A stretch of DNA of 64,000 nt from Sphingopyxis sp. CCNWLW2 (lineage in GTDB: Bacteria; Pseudomonadota; Alphaproteobacteria; Sphingomonadales; Sphingomonadaceae): assembly GCF_037095755.1 (NCBI RefSeq), contig NZ_JBAWKJ010000003.1, positions 186,001-250,000 on the forward strand, written 5' to 3'. Below the pieces are notes generated by a model, which searched no databases, was not told the origin of the DNA, and saw only the letters and a program-made list of their open reading frames with translations. The translations under genes were made by a program, and so were the position numbers. Positions 43,846 to 54,979 of the stretch are shown in pieces. The stretch's first letter is position 1; each line of letters begins with the position of its first letter.

Positions 43846-44850
43846 TCAACCCCGAGCGTGCAACGCCGCTTCGGCCTGTTGCACCAGAGATGCGACGATT
43901 GCTGCCGCGCTCTCTTCTTCCGATACCATACCGACAGATTGCCCTGCCATTAACGAACCATTTTCGACGTCGCCGTCGATGACCGCGCGGCGCAGCGCGC
44001 CCGCCCAATAATGCTCGATTTCCAGCTGTGCTTCCATCATGTCGACGTCGCCCTTGTCGAGCTTGTTCGCGACTTCGCGCTGCTTGGCGGTGAAGGCTTC
44101 GGTCCCCGCATTTTTGAGTGCGCGGACCGGGATCACGGGCAGGCGCGGGTCGATCTGGACGCTCGCGACCGCTTCGCGTGCCGAGGCGCGCATGAATGCC
44201 TTTTTGAAATTGGGATGCGCGATGCTCTCGGTCGCGCAGACGAAGCGCGTGCCGAGCTGGACCCCCGATGCGCCCATCTCCAGATAGGCGGCGATCGCCT
44301 CGCCGCGGCCGATGCCGCCCGCGACAAAAACCGGAACTTCATCGGCCAGGGTGGGCAGGATTTCCTGCGCCAGCACGCTCGTCGACACCGGGCCGATATG
44401 GCCGCCGGCCTCCATTCCCTCGATCACCAGAGCATCGACGCCCGAACGAACGAGCTTTTTAGCGAGCGCGAGCGTCGGGGCGAAGCAGATGACCTTGGCC
44501 CCCGATGCCTTGATCGCCTCGAGGCTGCCCTTGGGCGGCAGGCCGCCCGCGAGCACGACATGGCCGACCTTGTGCTTCGCGCACACGTCGATCAGTTCGA
44601 AGAGCTGCGGGTGCATGGTGATCAGGTTGACCCCGAAATTGCGCTTCGCCAGCGCCTTGGTCGCCGCGATTTCGGTGTCGAGAAGCTCGGGCGTCATCGC
44701 GCCGCACGCGATCACGCCGAACCCGCCGGCATTGCTGATCGCGCTGACCAGATGGCGTTCGGAAACCCAGCTCATCGCACCGCAGAGAATGGCATAGTCG
44801 CTGCCGAGAAGCTCGGTTCCGCGGGCCATCAGATCGTTAATTTTGCTCAT
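43846..44850 (-). CDS. Nitronate monooxygenase (2-nitropropane dioxygenase-like)
   Basis: 334 residues from ATG 44850; longer frames upstream lack similarity. An FMN TIM-barrel with AISNAGGFGVIACGAMTPE, GHVVLAGGLPP, VIEGMEAGGHIGP and AGGIGRGEAIAAYLEMGASGVQLGTRFVC, the phosphate-binding core of the NMO/FabK superfamily. Activity on nitronates is likely; an enoyl-ACP reductase role (FabK) is less so. It is divergent from the YezD-TonB receptor genes with about 200 bases between. Confidence 0.88.
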   Translation of the reverse strand: MSKINDLMARGTELLGSDYAILCGAMSWVSERHLVSAISNAGGFGVIACGAMTPELLDTEIAATKALAKRNFGVNLITMHPQLFELIDVCAKHKVGHVVLAGGLPPKGSLEAIKASGAKVICFAPTLALAKKLVRSGVDALVIEGMEAGGHIGPVSTSVLAQEILPTLADEVPVFVAGGIGRGEAIAAYLEMGASGVQLGTRFVCATESIAHPNFKKAFMRASAREAVASVQIDPRLPVIPVRALKNAGTEAFTAKQREVANKLDKGDVDMMEAQLEIEHYWAGALRRAVIDGDVENGSLMAGQSVGMVSEEESAAAIVASLVQQAEAALHARG

Positions 44851-45054
44851 TGAGCCAGCCTTTGCCAGCACTGGGACTCGCGCGCAATCCCTGGCGTCGT
44901 TGCGGGCGTCGGCCCGTCGCATGCCTGAATCCGTTCGGCGCGGTCCGTTTGGCGCAACAACCCAACCTTTCGGCGCAGAAAGCAAATCAATCATTGTCTA
45001 CTAAATTACTTGGCATATGCTTGGCCGACGAATCCACGAGGGAAAGGAATTACC

Positions 45055-45225
45055 ATGAGCGCTATCAACGAAGTCGCCAAAGGCGGCTCCGAAGACGTGC
45101 CGCGCGCCATTCAGACCGTGCTCGAAGCACTCGACAAGCTGAAGTTCGGCGCGATCCAGCTGACCGTGCACGAGGGCCGTCTTGTGCAGGTCGATGTGAC
45201 CGAGCGGCACCGCTACCCCAACTGA
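45055..45225 (+). CDS. YezD family small protein (DUF2292)
   Basis: 56 residues from ATG 45055, preceded by GGAAAGGAATTACC; an in-frame ATG at 45010 would add 15 residues without a ribosome site. LKFGAIQLTVHEGRLVQVDVTERHRY is the DUF2292 signature (split here over positions 28-54). YezD genes commonly sit with sulfate, sulfonate or cysteine-related transport genes. The adjacent TonB receptor lies 91 bases downstream, so sulfur-compound uptake is a reasonable inference. Confidence 0.85.
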   Translation: MSAINEVAKGGSEDVPRAIQTVLEALDKLKFGAIQLTVHEGRLVQVDVTERHRYPN

Positions 45226-45242
45226 GTTTTTGAGCTCCCAAA

Positions 45243-45258
45243 GGGGACATGCGTCCCC
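45243..45258 (+). promoter_or_regulatory. Hairpin between yezD-like gene and TonB receptor
   Basis: GGGGACATGCGTCCCC forms a 6-bp GC-rich stem with a 4-base loop, 17 bases after the yezD-like stop and 58 before the receptor ATG. Without a T-run it could stabilise or attenuate the shared transcript rather than terminate it. Confidence 0.4.
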
Positions 45259-45316
45259 ACTTGCCGCAGACCGGACCGCCGGATGTGGTGATTTCTTATG
45301 CAACAGGAAATGACCC

Positions 45317-47806
45317 ATGACTGCGAAATATCCTTCGGTCCGCCGCCGCGTGCGGGCCTCGTCGCTTACCTTGTCCTTCTTGCTCGCGTGCGCCGCGACG
45401 CCCGCCGCCGCCAACGAGGCTGCGGTGACTGACGACGCCGGGGCGGCAACGTCGGCGGCCGCTGACGATGCCGCCGCGCAAGCCGAGGGCGGCAGCTATG
45501 GCGGCGAAATCATCGTTACCGCGCGCCGCCGCCTGGAAACCGCGCAGGATGTGCCGATCGCCATCTCGGTCGTCGCGGGCGAACAGATCGACAATACGGG
45601 CAGCTTCAATGTCGGCCGCCTGACTCAGCTGGCGCCGACGCTGCAATTCTATTCGTCGAACCCGCGCAACACGGCGGTCAATATCCGCGGTATCGGCGCG
45701 CCGTTCGGCCTGACCAACGACGGGATCGAGCAGGGCGTCGGCATCTATGTCGACGACGTCTATTATTCGCGCGTCGCGTCCTCGACCTTCGACTTCCTCG
45801 ACGTCGCACAGATCGAAGTGCTGCGCGGTCCGCAGGGCACGCTTTACGGCAAGAACACCACGGCGGGCGCGATCAACATCACGACCAACCAGCCGACCTT
45901 CGACTTCGAGGGCAAGGCCGAGGTCAGCATCGGCAATTTCAATTTCAAGCAGGCGAAGGCCGCGATCTCGGGTCCGCTGTCCGACACGCTTGCGGCGCGC
46001 ATCGCGGTGTCGTCGACCAGCCGCCGCGGCACGATCTATAACGTCACCAGCGACCGCTGGACGCAGAGCCAGGATAATATCGGCATCCGCGGGCAATTGC
46101 TGTGGCAGCCGAACGACGATCTCAGCATCACGCTCTCGGGCGACTGGAACAAGCAGGACGCGGTGTGCTGCAGCTCGGTCTTCGTCCGCACCGGTGCGAC
46201 GCAGCGCCCGCTGAACCGCCAATATGCCGCGCTCGCTGCAGCACAGAGCTATGTGGTGCCGAGCACCAACCCCTATGACCGGGTGACCGACCTCGACGCG
46301 AACCTCAATGCCGGCAACGAGATCGGCGGCGCCGCGCTGCGCGTCAAATGGGATATCGGCCCGGGCACGCTGACTTCGGTTACAGCGTGGCGCTATTGGG
46401 ACTGGCAACCCGAAAACGATCGCGATTTCACGGGCTTGCCGATCGTCACCAAATCGCAGAACCCGTCGCAGCAGGACCAGTATACACAGGAACTGCGCTA
46501 CAACTACACCGGCGACCGCTTCGATTTCGTGATCGGCGGCTTCTATTATTACCAGCGCATCGACACGCAGGGCACCGAAGCGCACGGCCCGGCGTCGAGC
46601 CGCTGGACGCTCAACCCGACCAGCGCGCTCGCCAATAATCCGGCGGTGCTGAACGGGCTGACCGCGATCAACACCCAATATCTGAAGAACACCAGCGCGG
46701 CGCTGTTCGGGCAGGCGAGCTGGAAGATCACCGACCAGTTCACGATCCAGCCGGGCGTGCGACTGAACTATGACAAGAAGGACGGTTTCTATCAGCGCCG
46801 CGTTTTCGCGGGCGATGGCACGCCGGTCGTCTTTGGCCCGACCGACGCGATCACCGTCGCGCGGCTCGGCGTGTTCGCGCCGCAGGAAATCTCGCCGTCG
46901 TTCAGCGACTGGAACTTCAGCTACGACCTGACTGCGACGTACAAGGCGACCCAGGATCTGCTGTTTTACGCCACCTATGCCAAGACGTTCAAATCGGGCG
47001 GCATCAACCAGAACGGCGTTCCGAGCGACGCCGCGAACAACCCGATCCTCGACGCGGCAACGGTGAAGCCTGAATCGGTCAACCATTATGAAGCGGGCGT
47101 CAAAGCCGAATTCCTCGATCGCGAGGTGACGCTGAATCTCACCGCCTTTCGCACCGACATCAAAAATTATCAGGCCAATGTGAACAATGGCCAGTTCGGC
47201 GTGCTGCGCGGCTATCTCGCCAATGCGGGCAAGGTGCGAACGCAGGGTGTCGAGTTCGACTTTTCGGCGCGTCCGAGCGAGCGGTTCCGTTCCTATGTCA
47301 ACGGCGCCTACACCGACGCCAAATACAAGCGCTTCGTCGACGCGCCGTGCCCCCCCGAACTTTCCGGCGGGACCACCGTCGGCGCGGGGCAGACGCCGGG
47401 TGCGCCCGGCCGGCCCGGCCTCAGCCCCGCGAACTGCGACATTTCGGGCCAGCGCCTGCCGGGCGTGTCGAAATGGGCTTTCTCTTTCGGGGCGGAGGCG
47501 AATGCCGAATCGAAGCTGTTCGGGCAGGATGGCCAATTTTATCTGGGATATGACGGCAGCTATCGGTCGCGCTTCTCGTCGAACCCGTCGCCGTCGGCCT
47601 ACACCTGGATCGAGGGCTATTCGCTGTCGAACTTCCGCGCCGGGTTCCGCACGGAGAATGGCATCGACATCTTTGGCTGGGTCCGCAACGCGTTCGACAA
47701 GAAATATCTTGAGCAGCTGAGCGTCGGGCCGGGCAACACCGGTTTGATCGTCGGCCTGCCGGGCGACCCGCGGACGTGGGGCGGGACGATCAAGGCCAGC
47801 TTCTGA
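45317..47806 (+). CDS. TonB-dependent outer-membrane receptor, YezD-linked
   Basis: 829 residues with a signal peptide ending near PAAANE, then a low-complexity alanine/aspartate linker and a TonB box/plug start (GGEIIVTARRRLETAQDVPIAI is the region 64-85). Plug motifs include NIRGIGAPFGLTNDGIEQGVGIYVDDVYY and EVLRGPQGTLYGKNTTAGAIN. The barrel ends in IKASF. AGGAAA precedes the ATG. A YezD gene directly upstream suggests an organosulfur substrate such as a sulfate ester, but this is only context. A perfect 28-base palindromic terminator follows. Confidence 0.9.
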   Translation: MTAKYPSVRRRVRASSLTLSFLLACAATPAAANEAAVTDDAGAATSAAADDAAAQAEGGSYGGEIIVTARRRLETAQDVPIAISVVAGEQIDNTGSFNVGRLTQLAPTLQFYSSNPRNTAVNIRGIGAPFGLTNDGIEQGVGIYVDDVYYSRVASSTFDFLDVAQIEVLRGPQGTLYGKNTTAGAINITTNQPTFDFEGKAEVSIGNFNFKQAKAAISGPLSDTLAARIAVSSTSRRGTIYNVTSDRWTQSQDNIGIRGQLLWQPNDDLSITLSGDWNKQDAVCCSSVFVRTGATQRPLNRQYAALAAAQSYVVPSTNPYDRVTDLDANLNAGNEIGGAALRVKWDIGPGTLTSVTAWRYWDWQPENDRDFTGLPIVTKSQNPSQQDQYTQELRYNYTGDRFDFVIGGFYYYQRIDTQGTEAHGPASSRWTLNPTSALANNPAVLNGLTAINTQYLKNTSAALFGQASWKITDQFTIQPGVRLNYDKKDGFYQRRVFAGDGTPVVFGPTDAITVARLGVFAPQEISPSFSDWNFSYDLTATYKATQDLLFYATYAKTFKSGGINQNGVPSDAANNPILDAATVKPESVNHYEAGVKAEFLDREVTLNLTAFRTDIKNYQANVNNGQFGVLRGYLANAGKVRTQGVEFDFSARPSERFRSYVNGAYTDAKYKRFVDAPCPPELSGGTTVGAGQTPGAPGRPGLSPANCDISGQRLPGVSKWAFSFGAEANAESKLFGQDGQFYLGYDGSYRSRFSSNPSPSAYTWIEGYSLSNFRAGFRTENGIDIFGWVRNAFDKKYLEQLSVGPGNTGLIVGLPGDPRTWGGTIKASF

Positions 47807-47829
47807 TTTCGCGTTTCGCGCACAAAAGA

Positions 47830-47857
47830 AAAGGGCGGCCCCGCGGGGCCGCCCTTT
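47830..47857. terminator. Strong bidirectional terminator
   Basis: A perfect palindrome of 28 bases: AAAGGGCGGCCCC pairs with GGGGCCGCCCTTT around GC. It lies 24 bases after the TonB receptor stop and 20 bases before the stop of a small minus-strand gene, so it serves both. Confidence 0.85.
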
Positions 47858-47876
47858 CTCATGCAGGCTGACGGCG

Positions 47877-48032
47877 TCAGCGCTGCTGCGGGTTCTGGCG
47901 GCCCTGATCGGGACGCTGGTCGCTGCCGGGCTGGCGGTTCTGGCCGCCCTGCTGCTGTTGCTGGCGGCGCTGCTCTTCGTCGCGGTCCGCCTGCGGTTTC
48001 TTTTCATTCGGCTGGTTGGGGGTGTTAGCCAC
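47877..48032 (-). CDS. Small glutamine-rich protein
   Basis: 51 residues from a GTG at 48032 with AGGAGATGGAAA upstream. Composition is extreme: about one third glutamine with arginine, asparagine and proline, including a run of five Q (EEQRRQQQQQGGQNRQ). It is likely disordered. No family known to me; similar short Q/N-rich proteins occur as hypothetical genes in sphingomonads. A frame extending upstream to 48194 exists but lacks a ribosome site. Confidence 0.5.
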   Translation of the reverse strand: MANTPNQPNEKKPQADRDEEQRRQQQQQGGQNRQPGSDQRPDQGRQNPQQR

Positions 48033-50595
<2,563 letters not shown>

Positions 50596-50736
50596 TCCGG
50601 CGCCGCCGGTCCTGCATCATGCCGCGGGACCGGCGGCGGCCAAAGGACGACGGGTCGCGGCCCGCCTCCGGGGACATGGGCCCGGGGGCGGGTCTTCTTT
50701 TGGGCTTAAAGCGACAAAAGATACGCATGCGCGCGT

Positions 50737-51162
50737 TCATTCTGTCTCCTTTGTCGCTTTAGCGAAGCTCTCGTCGCGCAGGATAGCATTCACGATCGCC
50801 ATGTCGGGGCCGCCGCTGACGTCGATCGCGCCGCCTTTGAATACACGGACCACTGTGACGCCGTTGAGCGCGCGGTCCATCGCGATGCTGAACTGGTGTA
50901 TGCGGCCTGTCGCGATCGCGCGATCCCATGCGCACGCGAAACTTGCGGCGTCGGGTCGTTCGCGCAGGCGGTAAGCCGAGGCGCGGCCCATGCCGACAGC
51001 GCGCGCGGCCTTGCCGACCGAGCCCATCGCTTCGAGCGCGCGGATGAAATTCGCCTGCGTCACGGGCGTCCAGCCGTCGGCGCGGCACCGCTGCTGCGGA
51101 ACAGGGGTGAAGGCGAGGCAGGTGTCGGCGAGCAGCGGAGGAGGCGGCGTGAGTTGTTCCAT
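50737..51162 (-). CDS. Helix-turn-helix protein, sphingomonad repeat-associated type
   Basis: 141 residues. The central part GWTPVTQANFIRALEAMGSV followed by GKAARAVGMGRASAYRLRER is a clear helix-turn-helix, similar to terminase small-subunit-like or transposase-like DNA-binding domains. The N-terminal 25 residues are proline-rich and the C-terminal part is helical. Similar proteins occur in several copies in sphingomonad genomes as far as I recall, with no known function. No phage gene is near. The 24-base repeat at 51176-51199 lies just before its ATG. Confidence 0.65.
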   Translation of the reverse strand: MEQLTPPPPLLADTCLAFTPVPQQRCRADGWTPVTQANFIRALEAMGSVGKAARAVGMGRASAYRLRERPDAASFACAWDRAIATGRIHQFSIAMDRALNGVTVVRVFKGGAIDVSGGPDMAIVNAILRDESFAKATKETE

Positions 51163-51175
51163 CGGCCAGTATGGA

Positions 51176-51199
51176 GCACGGCCGGATAATGTAGGAAAG
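51176..51199 (-). repeat. Dispersed 24-base repeat, copy 2 (leader of HTH gene)
   Basis: Identical to 17765-17788 at 23 of 24 positions (a T/C difference). It is 14 bases upstream of the HTH gene start. Read toward the gene it contains CTTTCCTACATTATCC, in which TACATT could serve as a -10 element. Confidence 0.7.
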
Positions 51200-51249
51200 A
51201 ATTATTCGAAGTTGGTGTCGGCTTGGGGGTGGGGGCTGCTCCTTGTGCA

Positions 51250-51325
51250 CCCCGGCGAAAGCCGGGGCCCATTGCGGAAATGCGCAGGTTCGCGTTGGAA
51301 TTCTGGACCCCGGCATTCGCCGGGG
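51250..51325. repeat. Pair of REP-like hairpins
   Basis: Two perfect 7-bp stems with the same arms: CCCCGGC-GAAA-GCCGGGG at 51250-51267 and CCCCGGC-ATTC-GCCGGGG at 51308-51325. The first has a GNRA-type loop. Such pairs are typical of dispersed extragenic palindromes in sphingomonads. They lie between the HTH gene and the oxygenase gene. Confidence 0.65.
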
Positions 51326-51394
51326 GCACACATCTTATCCGCGGCTCCCGGTCGAAACCGGACCTGCTACCATCATCGTCGCCGCGAAAGCCGC

Positions 51395-52051
51395 TCAGGC
51401 ATTCAAACTGCCGACGCGTTCCATTTCCGACTTGAGGCGTTGCACATCGAATGCGTGCTGCTCGAATTGGCCACCGCGTTCGACCCAGAACAGAAAAAGA
51501 TGCGCGGACCATTGGTTGGGATTGGGCATGGTTCGGCCGTGGCGCAGATCTATTCCGCGATACAGGACGGCGTCACCGGGCTCCATTTCGACCGCGGAAA
51601 AGGGTTCGTCGCCGAAATCCTCGGTGCACGGGCCCTCTCCGGTCACGCGTGTCGAGCCGACTTCGAGCGGCCATGGCAAATCGTCGCTATAAGCCAGCGT
51701 GAGCGAGACGCTGTGTTCGCATGACGGGCGGTCCGAATGGACGCGGCAGATATCGTCCTTTTGATAGATGCGAAAATAGTCGTAGCTCGGCAGCAAGTCC
51801 GCCCCGGTGAGCTCGCACATGATCGGCGTGAGGCCCCACAGGAAGGTTGTCAGCGGCCGGTAGAAATGGCCCGAAATCTCGATGGTCGGCTGCCTTGAGA
51901 GGGCGTGCGACTGGGCGAAGGTTTCAAAAGATTTCCCCGCGGCTTGAAGGTCAATCTGGATCTGCCGGAACAGGTTCGAGGCGACCTCGGGAGGGATCAG
52001 GCCCCTGATTGTCGCGTAACCGTCGCTGTTATAGTCGCCTTCGATTCGCAT
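51395..52051 (-). CDS. 2-oxoglutarate/Fe(II)-dependent oxygenase-like protein
   Basis: 218 residues from ATG 52051, which has AAGGTAAG at the right distance; an ATG 27 bases upstream is weaker. The cupin-type core has the iron motif H105-S-D107 (CRVHSDRPS) and a distal H171 with R173 (LRHGRTMPNP) that would bind iron and 2-oxoglutarate. The strand pattern around YDYFRIYQ and VEMEPGDAVLYRG fits the phytanoyl-CoA/prolyl-hydroxylase superfamily. Substrate unknown. It is divergent from ispZ, sharing a 208-base intergenic region with paired operator-like sites. Confidence 0.75.
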   Translation of the reverse strand: MRIEGDYNSDGYATIRGLIPPEVASNLFRQIQIDLQAAGKSFETFAQSHALSRQPTIEISGHFYRPLTTFLWGLTPIMCELTGADLLPSYDYFRIYQKDDICRVHSDRPSCEHSVSLTLAYSDDLPWPLEVGSTRVTGEGPCTEDFGDEPFSAVEMEPGDAVLYRGIDLRHGRTMPNPNQWSAHLFLFWVERGGQFEQHAFDVQRLKSEMERVGSLNA

Positions 52052-52169
52052 GGCGTTGCTTACCTTGCTTTGGCCCATTCCCGAAGCCTGAGTTTTCAGG
52101 CACGACTTCGCCGTCCCTGCAGTGGGGTCGCCGCGTGGCTGATCGCTGCGACGCCACGGTCCACCGCTC

Positions 52170-52242
52170 TCAATGTTAACAACGTAAATTTCTGCTTGAC
52201 CCCGGTCCGCGTTGCGATCAATGTTTACGTCGATAACATTGA
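52170..52242. promoter_or_regulatory. Promoter flanked by two inverted operator-like sites
   Basis: TCAATGTTAACAACGTAAA (52170-52188) and, inverted, TTTACGTCGATAACATTGA (52224-52242) match at 17 of 19 positions. Between them is TTGACC (52196-52201), and 17 bases later CAATGT overlaps the second site as a possible -10. The second site also forms its own dyad CAATGTT-N9-AACATTG (52219-52241). ispZ starts at 52260. Confidence 0.55.
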
Positions 52243-52259
52243 GTCGGAAGGACAGGCGG

Positions 52260-52844
52260 ATGAAAACCTTGCTCTACGCTCTCGGGCCGATGCTGTTCGA
52301 CTCGCTCGGTGTGCTCGTTTTTGCGGTGCTGCTCGTTGCCGGTGCGGGGATCGTTCCCGCGACGATCGCGGGCACCGTCGTCGCACTTGCGGTCGTCGGC
52401 TATGAACTGGTGCGCGGCAAGAAGGTCGCGGCGCTGCAATGGATCAGCCTGGCGTCGGTGCTTTTTACCGCCGCGGCGACGCTCTTTACCGGCGACCCGC
52501 GGTTCGTGATGGCGAAGCCGACGATCGTCTATCTGATCGTCGGGTCGGTGATGCTCCGCCGCGGCTGGCTCAATCGCTATATATTGCCCGAACAGCTCGC
52601 GATCGTCGGCGACGTGATGGACCGCTTTGGGATGATCTGGGCGGCGTTGATGTTCACGAGCGCGGGATTGAACCTCGTCATCGCGCTCTTCTTCACCGCA
52701 TGGTGGCCGCTGTTCATCGGGATTTTCCCGCTGGCGTCGAAATTCGGGCTGTTCGCGATCCACATCGCGGTGGTGCATGTCATCACGCAGGCGCGGCTAC
52801 GCCGCCGCGCGGGCGGCGGGCTGCAACCGCTGGTGGCCGAATAG
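52260..52844 (+). CDS. Inner-membrane septation-type protein IspZ/YciB
   Basis: 194 residues from ATG 52260 (GGAAGGACAGGCGG upstream). Five or more hydrophobic segments; the start KTLLYALGPMLFDSLGVLVF, the WISLASVLFTAAATLFTGDPRF loop and KPTIVYLIVGSVMLRR fit the YciB/IspZ family of septation or envelope proteins. It is convergent with lysC, whose stop begins two bases later. The paired operator-like sites upstream suggest unusual regulation. Confidence 0.82.
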   Translation: MKTLLYALGPMLFDSLGVLVFAVLLVAGAGIVPATIAGTVVALAVVGYELVRGKKVAALQWISLASVLFTAAATLFTGDPRFVMAKPTIVYLIVGSVMLRRGWLNRYILPEQLAIVGDVMDRFGMIWAALMFTSAGLNLVIALFFTAWWPLFIGIFPLASKFGLFAIHIAVVHVITQARLRRRAGGGLQPLVAE

Positions 52845-52845
52845 C

Positions 52846-54093
52846 TTACTCGGCATCGAGCCCGTAAGCGGTGTGCAGCACGCGCACCGCAAGTTCGGTC
52901 TCGTCCTCGTCGATCAGCACGCTGACCTTGATCTCGCTGGTCGAGATCGCCTGGATGTTGATGCCGCGATCGGCGAGCGCGCGGAACATCGTGCTCGCGA
53001 CCCCGGCGTGGCTCTTCATGCCGACGCCGACGACACTGATCTTCGCGACCTTGTCGTCGCTGATGATGCGGTTGAAGCCGATCTTGTCCTTCGCGCTCTC
53101 GAGCAGGTCGATCGAGCGGAGAAGGTCGATGGCGGGAACGGTGAAGGTCACGTCGGTCTCGCCCTTTTCGCGGCCGACATTCTGGATGATCATGTCGACG
53201 TTGATCCCGGCCGCGGCGAGCGGGCCGAAGATGTTCGCGACCGCGCCGGGCTTGTCGGGCACGCGCGTGACGATGATCTTCGCTTCATTCTTGTCGTGGG
53301 CGATGCCGGTGATCAGCTGCCGTTCCATCTGATGTTCCTCTATTTCCTCGTCGCTGACGATCATCGTGCCTTTTTTGGGAGCCTCGTCGCCCTCGACGAA
53401 GCTCGAGAGCACCTGCACGCGCACGCCCTCTTTCATCGCGAGCCCGACCGAGCGCGTCTGGAGCACCTTGGCGCCGACGCTCGCGAGTTCGAGCATTTCC
53501 TCATAGGTCACATAGTCGAGCTTGCGCGCGCGCGCGACGATGCGCGGGTCGGTCGTGTAGACGCCGTCGACGTCGGTGTAGATGTCGCAGCGATCGGCCT
53601 TGAGCGCTGCGGCAACCGCGACCGCGCTGGTGTCCGAACCGCCGCGGCCGAGCGTCGAAACGCGGCCGTCGTCCATCAGGCCCTGAAAGCCGGGGATCAC
53701 CGCGACCTCGCCCTTTGCCATCGCGGCGCCGAGCGCGCCGGTGTCGATGTCGGTGATGCGCGCACGGGCGTGCGCTTCTTCGGTGCGGATCGGGAGCTGC
53801 CAGCCGAGCCAGCTGCGCGCGGGGGTGCCCATCGCCTGCAAGGTGAGCGCGAGCAGCCCCGAGGTGATCTGTTCGCCCGCGGCGACGACGACGTCATATT
53901 CGGCGGGGTCGTAGCGCGGGTTTGCCTCGCGGCAGAAATTGACGAGCCGGTCGGTTTCGCCCGCCATCGCCGAGACGACGACCGCGACTTCGTTGCCATT
54001 GGCGACTTCGCGCGCGACGAGTTTCGCCACGGTGCGAATCCGCTCGGTGCCCGCCATCGACGTGCCCCCGAATTTCATCACGATCCGCGCCAT
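52846..54093 (-). CDS. lysC: Aspartate kinase
   Basis: 415 residues from ATG 54093; longer upstream frame has no similarity. N-terminal kinase motif K-F-G-G-T-S (7-12), GGSDTSAVAVAAALKA and DVDGVYTTDPR, followed by two ACT domains (about 265-330 and 345-405), which bind lysine or threonine for feedback control. It makes aspartyl phosphate for lysine, threonine, methionine and diaminopimelate synthesis. In many alphaproteobacteria ptsP follows; here it is 9.8 kb away. Divergent from ubiG with 160 bases between. Confidence 0.96.
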   Translation of the reverse strand: MARIVMKFGGTSMAGTERIRTVAKLVAREVANGNEVAVVVSAMAGETDRLVNFCREANPRYDPAEYDVVVAAGEQITSGLLALTLQAMGTPARSWLGWQLPIRTEEAHARARITDIDTGALGAAMAKGEVAVIPGFQGLMDDGRVSTLGRGGSDTSAVAVAAALKADRCDIYTDVDGVYTTDPRIVARARKLDYVTYEEMLELASVGAKVLQTRSVGLAMKEGVRVQVLSSFVEGDEAPKKGTMIVSDEEIEEHQMERQLITGIAHDKNEAKIIVTRVPDKPGAVANIFGPLAAAGINVDMIIQNVGREKGETDVTFTVPAIDLLRSIDLLESAKDKIGFNRIISDDKVAKISVVGVGMKSHAGVASTMFRALADRGINIQAISTSEIKVSVLIDEDETELAVRVLHTAYGLDAE

Positions 54094-54253
54094 GTCGCCC
54101 CGCTTTCCTGAATAAGTTTCTGCCGCAACTTTTCCGAGCATTTCTGCGGCGCTCGCGTCGTTAGGCAAGGGGGAGGGCGATGGCAAGCGCGCGAACGTAT
54201 GCGCGCGATAGAATTTCTTGCATGGCGCGAGGCACGGTGCCACATCGCAGGGC

Positions 54254-54979
54254 ATGAGTGCCGCCACGATCAATCCGCACGAAGCCGCCCATTTCGGGGC
54301 GCTCGCCGCCGACTGGTGGGATCCGCATGGGTCGTCGGCGATGCTGCACAAGCTCAATCCGGTACGCCTCGCCTATATCCGCGACCAGATCGACGCGCAC
54401 TGGCATGTCGATGCGCGCGAGCGTTATGCGCTGGCCGGACGGAGCGCGATCGATGTCGGTTGCGGCGCCGGCCTGCTCGCCGAGCCGCTCGCGCGGATGG
54501 GCGCCACGGTGACGGGTGTCGATGCGGCGCCCGAGAATATTGCCGCCGCCCGCGATCATGCCGCCGGGCAGGGGCTGGCGATCGGCTATTTCGCCGGCGA
54601 ACTCGCCGCCCTGCCGCGCGCGACCTTCGACCTCGTCACCTCGATGGAGGTCGTCGAGCATGTCGCCGATCCCGCGGCGTTCATCGGCGAACTCGCGGCG
54701 CGGCTTGCGCCCGGCGGGCTGATGATATTGTCGACCCCCAATCGCACGATGCTGTCGAAACTGCTGCTCGTCGAGGCCGCCGAGCGGATTGGCGCGGTAC
54801 CGCTTGGGACGCACGACTGGGACCAGTTTCTGAAGCCCGAAGAGCTGACCAGGCTGCTCGAAGGCGCGGGGCTGGAGGTCGTCGACCGCACCGGCCTGTC
54901 GCCGTCAGCGGCGAAGGGCTTCAAGCTCGGCGGCAGCGAGGCGCTCAACTATCTGGTCGCGGCGCGGTGGCCGGGCTGA
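54254..54979 (+). CDS. ubiG: Ubiquinone biosynthesis O-methyltransferase UbiG
   Basis: 241 residues from ATG 54254. SAM motif I D-V-G-C-G-A-G-L-L near residue 70, N-terminal FGALAADWWDPHGSSAMLHKLNPVRLAYI and the C-terminal GTHDWDQFLKPEEL match UbiG, which performs both O-methylations of ubiquinone synthesis. It is divergent from lysC, the usual alphaproteobacterial arrangement. The next gene starts at a GTG inside its last codons. Confidence 0.96.
   Translation: MSAATINPHEAAHFGALAADWWDPHGSSAMLHKLNPVRLAYIRDQIDAHWHVDARERYALAGRSAIDVGCGAGLLAEPLARMGATVTGVDAAPENIAAARDHAAGQGLAIGYFAGELAALPRATFDLVTSMEVVEHVADPAAFIGELAARLAPGGLMILSTPNRTMLSKLLLVEAAERIGAVPLGTHDWDQFLKPEELTRLLEGAGLEVVDRTGLSPSAAKGFKLGGSEALNYLVAARWPG

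Noticed and set aside
50737..51162. HTH protein as evidence of a prophage (terminase small subunit)
   Set aside because: No large terminase, portal, capsid or integrase gene is near. The resemblance is limited to the HTH fold.
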